DNA of 64,000 nt from Cryptomeria japonica (taxonomy: Eukaryota; Streptophyta; Pinopsida; Cupressales; Cupressaceae): positions 525,520,475-525,584,474 of the forward strand of contig NC_081409.1 of NCBI RefSeq assembly GCF_030272615.1. The letters are read 5' to 3'. Each line of letters begins with the position of its first letter. Within the stretch, counting starts at the first letter, position 1. Under the pieces are notes generated by a model that saw only the letters and a list, made by a program, of their open reading frames with translations, had not been told where the DNA came from and did not search any database. The translations under genes were made by a program, and so were the position numbers. This document shows, one piece after another, positions 55,261 through 64,000 of the stretch.

Positions 55261-56518
55261 TTGTCAATCTTTTTGTTTGTATTTATCATCTTGTTTTACC
55301 TTTCATGCTTAATTGGGGTAATTTTTTCCTTCCCAAGCCATTCAATGGGAAGACGTGTTTATAACTTCTTGGCAAATCCAATGAACCTATAAATGTTGGG
55401 CTTATAAATCATCTTTGTGATTATATTCTAAAAAATGGAAATCTCGTAAAGGGCCTACAAGGGAGTTTACTGTTTCAAGACTCGTTCTCTTTTTTTGTTT
55501 TTTTTGTTTGGAATTTATCATCTCAGTTTATCATTTATTCAATTCCTTTTTTTTTAATTGATTTACTTGCATAAAAATTAAGAATATCCCTTCTTTGTGC
55601 GCTCACATGGGGTGATCCACTCCCATCCCATAGGCTTCAAGCGGCCAATTGAGTGGGTAGTTTGAGTTGTGATATCGCTAAGGACAATGCTATTGAAATT
55701 GATTGGCTATCTATTAGAATATTTTTAAGTTTGTTTCGGCTTCCGGCCTATTGTAGGACCAACTTAATGATGAGGATAATCAAAGCAAGGTTTTTATCCA
55801 CTTAGATTCAGTGATATATCATTGGAACAAGGTTAACCTCCAATGTGATTCAAGATTTTGGGTGTAGTGATAAAATATTCATTTTTAATTATATCTGAGA
55901 TTTGTATTACGTATGATCAATGTGGGTCCAGTGTAAGAACATGTATTGATTTGTATGTCATTATTTTGAATCTTCATTGGGACCATCTATTAAGAGATTA
56001 CAATGCTCATAAATTAATGTTTAGGTATATGTAAGACAATCAAAACAAAGACAAGGTGATGTTTAGCTTACCAGATATTCGTTTTGTTCAAACAATATTA
56101 TCAGATGTTGGCTCTAGATTTAAGCATCCACATATACATTAAGTGTATTTTAACTTAATATAATATGCAAATGCTCTAACGTCCTTGATAAATCACATTT
56201 TAATTTTGCTTAGCCAGTCCACATATTTGTTGAATAATTATCATTCCTTAATTGGTTTAAAAGTGGTATATGATTTGCGAGGTATGCTGATTGTTCAATT
56301 TGAATTTAGTTTTCGTAATGACAAAAGTGTTCAATACCCACGCATTATATGGAAGGAATATTGAGGTAAAAGTAACATAAAGTTTTCCTAACTCTTTTGT
56401 CTTGGCTAATCAAATGAAATGTTTCCATCTAAGTACAAATCAACCAAGAGTGATAATTATATCTATGATCTACAGGTATAGGTAATTTGTAATTAATCCT
56501 AATTTAGGAAAGTAAATA
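55261..56518. other. Non-coding interval left of the Tekay-type element
   Basis: About 1.25 kb, AT-rich, with no coding signal. AAATA (56514-56518) would be the left target-site copy of the next element; the right copy is outside the window. Confidence 0.5.
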
Positions 56519-58107
56519 TGTAATGCCCCCCCAGGAACCTTAAAGGAAAACAACACAACTAGGCAACTAAAGGGTGAAATAATTTTTTTTTTTTTAAAGA
56601 CTAAGTGCACTAACTAAAACCATTGCACGTTGAATAACACAGCAGAAGTCTATCATATGTTTTCCTAAGGGTAACCAACGAAGATTAATTTCATAGATTA
56701 TATTAACACCACAGTTAATCCATTTGATTAGATAAATTGAATGCTTAAGTTTAAAATTACACATACATCCAAATTTCATAATAAAGAAATAAAAGTATTC
56801 CAATGTATCCAATTTCCATAAACCATTTAAACATAAGATCAAAACAATAACATTCATTTCCCTGACATAATAATATTACAATATCCATAAATACATGGCT
56901 TCCAATAATACCACTGATTACAAAGATACAATATCAAGGTTACATAAAAGTCTGATACAATGACCACAAGGTCTCAACTGAACATTGTTCTTGAACAAGA
57001 GCTGGTACATAAACCACGAACCCAGAAACACCGGCGAAGCCTTTCCTCGCCTGAAGATACAATCCAGAACATCCGATGGGAAGTGGCACTACCACCCGAC
57101 CATGTGATCCCGAAATGGAACCACCCCACCGTGCTAGGAGATAGTAGAAAACCCTCAAGCAAGCAAAGTAAGACAAGTACAAAAGGACTACAAGACTCTG
57201 CAAACATCCATGTGACTCAACTCACAAAACACTAGTGACTCTAAGAAGAGAGTGTCATCACATAGCTTGATGGTTACCATGGTACAGCCTCCATAGGTCC
57301 CAGCCCCCATACTCGGGTTTCTCTTGGTAACCTCTCTCGAGCCTCCGGTTCCAACTAAGTCTCATGCGGACCCTACCAATCCTTTCGTGAAGACAAGGTG
57401 GTAAGTTTGCCATTCCAGGCCTTCTCGTAACATTATGAGCCCTGTACAAGCACTCATCTATGCACGAGGTACATTTATCTTAATTAATATTTAATCTACC
57501 CACCCCCTAGTCAATTATTAGGTTATCACTTTTTAACTAACATTCGACGGATTATCCTGTCATCCACTTCGGGCACAACCCCCGCTCGAAAGCCACTCTC
57601 TCTCCTAGGACACTAACAAGAAATGTTTCTCTCTACGAGAACTCTATGGCGAAACAGACAACCATAAACAATCCTGACAAGCACAGGTGAAGGATACACA
57701 AATACCAACCCAAGATTGACCATTTGGACAAAAACACATAATGACTCATATCAAATAGGTTATACAACAACACCTGGTCTAGGAGAAATAATAACATAGG
57801 ACACAATGACAATTTAACCAAAATTGCAATGAAATAAAGCTTGACTGAGAACACAATATACACAAGATCCTATTACAGGCAATCTTTCCTTAAAACCAGC
57901 CAAAAGCATAAATAACATGCAATTTACGAATTTCCAGATAACAAGAATTTACAACTATTTAATACCAAAAACATCCACCTTGTCATTTGTCCAAAAAGAT
58001 TTAAAATACAAATAATTCTCCTAACTTATTTTCAACATATTCATAGAAATTAACATTCCAAACTATAATTAAATAATATTTAAAATATTATAATAACTAC
58101 CAGAAGA

Positions 58108-58110
<3 letters not shown>

Positions 58111-58168
<58 letters not shown>
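58111..58168. repeat. (CA)n microsatellite
   Basis: Uninterrupted CA tract of about 58 bp in the LTR. Confidence 0.97.
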
Positions 58169-58172
<4 letters not shown>

Positions 58173-58376
58173 AACACATATATGAATATACATATATTTA
58201 TTTATATACATATATAATTTAACACATAATAAATTTAATTTAACTAACCCTTGGGTACGAAACCCAAAACAGTCATACCGCAGTATGCACAGGGTTTAGA
58301 AATTAATTTAAAAAAAACTAAAACCACTTAAAAAAATTTGTAAAGGCCCTTATCACGGGAGCCTAAGCTACCGCCG

Positions 58377-58531
58377 GTAGCTAGTACTACCGTCCGGTAG
58401 CACTGCTACCGTCAGGTAGCACTGCTACCGTCAGGTAGCACTACTACCGTAGGTAGCTGCTACCGCCGGTAGCACTGCTACCGTTGGTAGTACTGTGTAC
58501 TACCGCCGGTAGCGGATGCTACCGTAGGTAG
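58377..58531. repeat. Array of nine small CTACCG..CGGTAG palindromes
   Basis: Nine units of the form CTACCG(N0-2)GGTAG with variable centres (CCGG, TCAGG, TAGG, TTGG), spaced 15-25 bp, for example CTACCGTCAGGTAG twice in a row joined by CACTG. Each can form a short hairpin, and neighbouring units can pair with each other. Confidence 0.9.
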
Positions 58532-58689
58532 TGTTTTTTTTTAATTAATTAATTAATTTTTTATAATTAATTTTTTATATATTTTTTTTACAGAACAATA
58601 AAAACAATACTTTTTCAATAATTTAATTTTAATAAAATTTTAACAGTAATAATAAAAAACAATATTTTTCCAATAATTCCATTTTCACA

Positions 58690-58739
58690 AAATTTAATCC
58701 TTCTTCATATATATATATATATGAAGAAGGATTAAATTT
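58690..58739. repeat. 50-bp palindrome with TA core
   Basis: Left arm AAATTTAATCCTTCTTCAT, a (AT)n core, and the exact reverse complement ATGAAGAAGGATTAAATTT. Confidence 0.93.
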
Positions 58740-58791
58740 AATTACCTTAAGAAAATAAATTTAATTATACATTAAATTTATCTGGGTTAAT

Positions 58792-58857
<66 letters not shown>

Positions 58858-58912
58858 ATTAACCCAGATAAATTTAATGTATAATTAAATTTATTTTCTT
58901 AAGGTAATTAAA
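58737..58912. repeat. 176-bp near-perfect palindrome with (TA)n core
   Basis: Arms 58737-58796 and 58853-58912 are reverse complements of about 60 bp. The left opens TTTAATTACCTTAAGAAAAT and the right closes ATTTTCTTAAGGTAATTAAA. The core is about 56 bp of TA. It directly adjoins the 50-bp palindrome, sharing 3 bp. Confidence 0.93.
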
Positions 58913-60343
58913 ACCATTTCTTAGGTAAATACCCTTTCTCACAAATCTTGCAAATTTCCATGCATCCTAAAATCTGACAAATTTTCTATAATAATTTCTC
59001 TTAATTTTCTGAAAATTACATACTTCCCATAAATTAGAAATACACATTAGGCATGGATTTCAAAACAAAACTCGAATTCACCAGAAGAGGGTTTTGGATT
59101 TGACAATTATTTTACACACACATCAAGCAGAGAAAAATATAAATATTTTTTAAAAAACACACAACTAAGAAATCATCCAACCTAGTATAGCTTTCCTGGA
59201 AGAAATCTGTAAAAGAGCTCTAATCCTCTCAATAACTTCCAATAAATTTCTTCACCTAAAATTCTTGACCTGTTCCTGTGTAACTAAAATAAAGACCTAA
59301 CCCCTATTTAAACTAAAATTCTAGGTTCAATAGCTTTTTCATAAAAAACCTAAATTTAGAATAATAGTCATTTTTATTTTATTTTCTAAATTTATCACAT
59401 GCAATAATTAAAAACCATTATTCTTTCTTTTCTTTTCTCATGCACATTAATTAATTTTCTAAATAAAGAATTAAAACAATATTTTAATTCTAATTAATCT
59501 TTTTATTCATTTATTTATTTAATCATTTATTTATTTAAAATTCAAGGAAACAATAAATATAATTAATCTAATTTATTTAAATAAAAATATATTTCAAATA
59601 CCATGTAGCTTGCAACTTAATTTAATAATTTCTTTAATTAACTAAATTTATAATCTCAATGCATAAACAATACAATAATGAGATAATTTCATAAACTTAA
59701 TTAATTAATTAATTAAATCCACTAAAACACTTAAATTAAACAAATCTCAAGCAATTACCCATAAAAGATAAAATGACAAAATGCAAAAACCGAACTAACT
59801 GACAAGACGACCAACTGATGACACTCATACGAGTGTAACTGAGTAAAAATAGGGTCAACTACTATTTCCTCCACTTCCATCGGAAAATATAAGGCACACT
59901 TAGACATGTGAAGCCAGGTGGAGACAATACCCCGTACCTACCCGGTACTTGTACCTGCAATATTCTGCATCACCGAACCACACATGCATATATATACAAT
60001 ATAGAAAACATGACATACACACCGATGAAGGAGAATCACGACGTTCCCTGTCTCACCGAAATGAGTGAAGGAAAATCGTCTCCTTGCATCCAATACACTC
60101 GCAAACACACAACATATAATTTCACATTACATAGATAAAGTAAAATGTCAGTACATAGCAATAATCCATAAAATGCCATAAATCACAAGTACTAAAATAC
60201 TGCAAATAAATTATACATCTCATCTTCAGATAAAGCATAATGCCATAAAAATCTGAATAACATATCATGGTAATGTATCCACTGAAAAACAACCAATAAT
60301 TAAAATATGAGTCTAATGAGTTCAAACTAGTAGGGGTACTACA

Positions 60344-60358
60344 TTCTCCCCCCCAAAA
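60344..60358 (-). other. Polypurine tract
   Basis: TTTTGGGGGGGAGAA on the - strand directly before the LTR start TGTAGTACC. Confidence 0.85.
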
Positions 60359-60378
60359 CTAGGCTTACTCCTGGAAGC

Positions 60379-61755
60379 CTAAAATAAATAAGAATACAGT
60401 TTTCTCATCTTTACTGCATCCTCCCAAGTTGCCGAGGTCTCATCATTTGGGTCCCATAGGACTCTTACTTGGTTGATGGTACGACCCCTGAGGATCAAAT
60501 CCCGACACTGAAGAATACGCACGGGCTCCATGGAAAGCTGCTCGTCCTCGACCTGCAAAGAGTTCCAATCAAGAACATGTGTCACATCTGGATGATAAGG
60601 TTGAAGAACTGAAACATAAAAGACATCGTGAATGCGGGATAGACTCGGTGGCAAGGCAAGACGGTAGGCAACAGGTCCTATTCTCTCAAGGATCTCAAAA
60701 GGTCCAACAAACCGAGGTGCCAACTTAGATCCCTTTCCATAACGGATCAGACTCTTCCGCGAACACACTCTCAAGAACACACGATCGCCAACAGAAAACT
60801 GACGATCCACCCTATGAGCATCTGCATACTTCTTCTGTCTATCCTGTGCTGCTACTAAATGCTCACGAATCCTATCTACCTGCTGCTCCATCTCCCGAAG
60901 AATATCCGGTCCTATAAGCACTCTGTCCTCTAACCGATCCCAACTCAAAGGAGTGCGGCAAGGACTACCATATAATGCCTGAAAGGGGGACATACCTATG
61001 GAGCTATGATATCCATTGTTATAAGCAAAATCCACTAGATATATATAGTCCTCCCAACGTGACTGTTGGTCCATCACATACATGCAAAGCATGTCCTCTA
61101 ATACCTGATTCACTCTCTCTGTCTGACCATCTCTCTCTGGATGATAAGCTGAACTAAAATTCAATTGAGTCCCCAAAGCATGCTGAAGTGAGGTCCACAA
61201 TGCTGAGGTATAGACAGGATCTCTATCAGATATGATCTACCTCGGAATCCCATGCAATCTCACTACTTCTTCTAAGAAGACCCGTGCCACCACTGCTGCT
61301 ATGTAGGAAGCTCGAATAGGAACAAAATGAGCAACCTTAGTCAATCTGTCAACTATTACCATGATGGCATCATGACGACAAGAAGAGACAGGCAAACCAA
61401 CAATGAAATCCATGGAAATGATATCCCATTTCCAATCTGGTACTAGATTAGGCTGCAAAAGCCCTGCTGGGTGCTGATGCTTTGCCTTCACTCGCTGACA
61501 CTCTAAACACTTCGACACAAAATCAGCAATGTCACGTTTCATACCCACCCAATGATAAATTTGTCTAAGATCTGCGTGCATCTTCTTGACACCTGGATGT
61601 GCCGAATAAGGTGCACGATGGGCCTCGGTCATGATCAAAACACGAAGACCTTCCAAAGGAGGTACATAGATTTGTCCATGGTGATGAAGAAGTCCATCTG
61701 CCTCAAGGTTATACCCAAAAAATCTACCCTCTAAAGGCCTTCCGGACTCTATCAC
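60379..61755 (-). pseudogene. Integrase remnant of the Tekay-type element
   Basis: One frame with a TAG at 61237. It shows the N-terminal zinc finger (HRAPYSAHPG...CLECQRVK, near 61490-61640), the first catalytic Asp in ISMDFIVGLP (near 61410), the second in SDRDPVYTS (near 61215) and the Glu in HPERDGQTERVNQVLE (near 61105-61150). A GPFEILERIGPVAYRL block (GPY/F type, near 60670-60715) follows. The C terminus, ILRGRTINQVRVLWDP...MRKLYSYLF, matches the Tekay/Del-type tail. The catalytic triad is present, but the stop and a second TAG near 61758 that separates it from RNase H break it. Confidence 0.9.
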
Positions 61756-61941
61756 AGCTCTAACATCCTAATACCAAGTATCCTGAGGAAGAACTCCAAG
61801 AATTCTCTCTCTCAAGTCTACTCCAAGGGATAATGCTGAAACTTCATGCCGCCTACGACTCAAAGCATCTGCTATTACGTTCTCTTTGCCCTGAATATAA
61901 CGAACCTCAAAATCATATTCACAGAAGAATTCCATCCATCT

Positions 61942-63104
61942 TCATTGTCGAGCATTCAAGTTTGGCTGTGTGAATATATACTGCAAACTGCGGTGATCAC
62001 TATGCAGCTCAAACCGACGCCCTAACAGGAAATGCCGCCATCGAACCAAAGCATGAACTACAACTGCCAACTTTAAATCACGCACTGGATAGTTCAACTC
62101 GTGGTTCTTGAGTTTGCGAGACTCATAAGCAACCACACGTCCATCCTGCATAAGTACTGCACCAATACCTTCCAAAGAGGCATCTGTGCATACCATAAAA
62201 TCTCCAGATGGATCAGGGACTGCCAAAATCGGGGCACTGACAAGGAGTTCCTTCAAGGTCTTAAAATCTGCTTCACACTGTTCTAACCAAACAAACTTCT
62301 TCCCTTTTCTCTGAAGAGAAGTAATCGGGTGTCCTATCCGAGAAAAGCCTTCAACAAAGCGACGGTAATATCCGGCCAAACCCATAAAACTCCTAACTTC
62401 TGAAACGTTGGTCGGCACTGGCCAATCAACAATGGCTTGGATCTTTGAAGGATCCACAGATATACGTTCTCCCAAAACCACATGACCAAGATAGTTTACC
62501 TCAGTCTGGAAGAAGTCACACTTTGCTAAATTGGCATAGAGTTGATTTTCCCTTAAGCACTACAGTACCTGACGTAAGTGACCCTCATGCTCCTCCACAG
62601 ATCTAGAATAAATCAGAATGTCATCCAAGAATACAATGACGAAACGATCAAGGTAGGTGCGAAAAACCCCATTCATTAAGCTCATGAAAACTGAAGGCGC
62701 GTTCGTCAACCCGAATGGCACCACTGTGAACTCATAGTGACCATACCGAGTACGAAATGCTGCTTATGAATGTCTGCATCCTAAATGCGTAACTGATGGT
62801 ATCTAGACTTCAAGTCAATCTTAGAGAACACCTTGGCTCCCTTAACCTGATCAAAAAGGTCATCTATACGAGGCAATGGATATCTATTCCGGATGGTTAC
62901 CTTATTCAGATGTCGGTAATCAATGCATAATTGAAGAGAACCATCTTTCTTCTTAACAAAGATAACAGGCGCACCCCAAGGGGAAACACTAGGACGAATG
63001 AATCCCTTGGCCAATAATTCTTCTATTTGCAATTTCAACTCGCTTAACTCCTGAGTAGTCATCCGATATGGAGCTCTCGAAATAGGTTCTGCACCAGGAA
63101 CCAA
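61942..63104 (-). pseudogene. Reverse transcriptase and RNase H remnant
   Basis: 62781-63104 carries the RT start: [40 protein letters not shown] and [19 protein letters not shown] and a frameshift follow at about 62755-62780. The catalytic box reads FLDDILIYS near 62612-62640. A TAG near 62562 precedes the last RT part. 61942-62481 contains [17 protein letters not shown], then RNase H with [15 protein letters not shown] (Asp), the [15 protein letters not shown] block (normally E) and LHSDHRSL (Asp). A TGA at 61942 ends it. Family placement in Ty3/gypsy is firm. Confidence 0.92.
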
Positions 63105-63125
63105 ATCAACATGAAAGTCTATATC

Positions 63126-63704
63126 TCACTTCGGAGGCATACCAGGAATATCCAATGGAAACACGTTTGCATACTCTCTAAGAATAGGATGACTATCAAG
63201 AGTGATTTCTCGCCTCTCTGACTCATCCAATTCCTCAAGAGTGATTGCAAAAAGCTGACATCCTCTACGCATGCACCGCTTAAGTTGCATAGCGGAGATC
63301 ATACACAGGGATATTGACCTCTGTACTCCAACAATCTCCACTTCTTTGCCAAGGTCATCTAAACACACTACTGTCTTTTTGCAACAATCTACACGAGCAC
63401 TATGAGATGATAGCCAATCCATCCCCAATACAATTCCATAAGATCCCAAAGGAATAACCCGAAGGTCAACTGAAGTAACTATGGTTCGTAATTCCAACTC
63501 ACAACTGGGAATAAAGGCATCTACAGAAACACAGACACCTATAGCCAACTCTACTTGCTCCTGATGAACTGACTGTTCCAGCTCAACACTCACATGAGTG
63601 GGTGGTGGTGAAGGACTGTGATGGCCAGAACCACGGCCCTGTCCTCCACCTCTACCTTCTTTGCGACCACCCGTACGACCACCTCCTCTATCTTTTTTAG
63701 CCAT
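63126..63704 (-). pseudogene. Gag start fused to protease C-terminal part
   Basis: From ATG 63704: MAKKDRGGGRTGGRKEGRG, a Gly/Arg-rich gag-type start, passes within about 55 residues into the late protease/linker region. That region is recognised by YGIVLGMDWLSSHSARVDCC and the following CMISAMQLKR...RREITLDSHPILREYANVFP up to the RT. Capsid, zinc knuckle and the D-(S/T)-G protease active site are all missing, so an internal deletion is likely. An in-frame ATG at 63773 would add 23 residues but lies close to the PBS. The TGA at 63126 separates it from the RT in the same frame. Confidence 0.8.
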
Positions 63705-63836
63705 GACCTGGTACCATAAAAGAGAAAACGGTTCAGATCCATAGCAAGGATAAGACAAGAGAGATACAAACATTATGACCTAAGCAAGATGGTCAACTGA
63801 AAGGCACACTACAAACCCAGAGTACCCAGTGTTGAA

Positions 63837-63854
63837 ACTTGGGCTCTGATACCA
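63837..63854 (-). other. Primer-binding site, iMet tRNA
   Basis: TGGTATCAGAGCCC and on, 2 nt inside the right LTR on the - strand; the classical plant initiator-Met site. Confidence 0.92.
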
Positions 63855-63856
63855 AA

Positions 63857-64000
63857 TGTAATGCCCCGCCAGGAACCCTAAAGGAAAACAACACAACTAG
63901 GCAACTAAAGGGTGAAATAATTTTTTTTTGTTAAAGACTAAGTGCACTAACTAAAACCATTGCACGTTGAATAACATAGCGGAAGTCTATCATATGCTTT
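63857..64000 (-). repeat. 5' LTR (inner end only)
   Basis: 144 bp in the window, matching 56519-56660 with few differences. The rest lies to the right. Confidence 0.92.

Larger units (their letters stand above)
56519..60343 (-). repeat. 3' LTR, 3.8 kb, of the Tekay-type element
   Basis: Begins TGTAATGCC and ends GGTACTACA on +. It contains a poly-T run (56583-56596), (CA)n (58111-58168), a CTACCG/CGGTAG palindrome array, two large palindromes with TA cores and otherwise AT-rich sequence. No gene signal. Confidence 0.88.
56519..64000 (-). mobile_element. Tekay/Del-type Ty3/gypsy element, internally deleted, partial in window
   Basis: Left LTR 56519-60343; right LTR starts at 63857 and runs off the window with the same opening, TGTAATGCCC(C/G)(G/C)CCAGGAACC. 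The iMet PBS TGGTATCAGAGCCC and the PPT GGGGGGGAGAA put it on the - strand. The 3.5-kb interior holds a shortened gag-protease joint, RT, RNase H and integrase with an LVKVLW-like C terminus, in that order. Six stops and one frameshift make it dead. The very long LTR contains palindromes and microsatellites. Confidence 0.92.

Overview
The window looks like intergenic DNA from a seed plant with a large, repeat-rich nuclear genome. A gymnosperm is plausible, but the sequence does not prove it. Evidence: AT-rich DNA, plant-type L1 and Ty3/gypsy elements, iMet-type primer sites, very long LTRs (0.9-3.8 kb), and a single intact host gene in 64 kb. That gene encodes a polyamine uptake transporter of the LAT/APC type (18671-20092, + strand, no intron in the coding part).

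Layout, left to right. 1-6929: a decayed plant L1 LINE on + (end of the endonuclease, RT, zinc-binding region, RNase H), split by two solo-LTR-like insertions (2033-3720 and 4504-5699). Both have TG..CA ends and exact 5-bp target duplications. 6930-16680: a complete, fairly young LTR retrotransposon on - (LTRs 6930-8297 and 15303-16680, PBS, PPT). It has no recognisable pol; it carries one long Gln/Pro-rich reading frame broken by a single in-frame TGA. 16681-17513: dense microsatellites around a palindromic unit. 18671-20092: the transporter gene, whose tail and 3' flank are repeated downstream. 20741-30878: non-coding DNA with tandem repeats, a SINE-like segment and an LTR-like insert bounded by 79-bp direct repeats.

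30879-44355: a composite of related LTR-element pieces sharing TGATGTG...CACATCA ends, some inverted relative to each other. It holds (i) an array of 16 imperfect 43-bp palindromes spaced about 175 bp apart, (ii) a promoter/leader with a candidate intron before a decayed frame of about 1,067 codons of an unrecognised family (36137-39338), (iii) a second array of about 40-bp repeats, (iv) an 800-bp purine-rich tract, and (v) a second diverged copy of the unknown family.

45375-53190: a non-autonomous chromovirus-like LTR element on -. It keeps a gag-like start and the integrase C-terminal chromodomain, but unfamiliar acidic frames lie between them. It sits inside degenerate coding DNA seen on both sides (45165-45374 and 53196-53760). 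53761-56518: degenerate DNA with a threefold tandem repeat. 56519-64000: a Tekay/Del-type Ty3/gypsy element on -, with a 3.8-kb LTR full of palindromes and microsatellites, a pol with several stops, and a deletion of most of gag and the protease active site. Its far LTR runs off the window.

Only the transporter is expected to work as a host gene. The main novelty candidates are the palindrome array, the three non-autonomous LTR families with unfamiliar frames, and the palindromic structures in the Tekay LTR. All boundaries were read by eye; no alignment, folding or database search was run.
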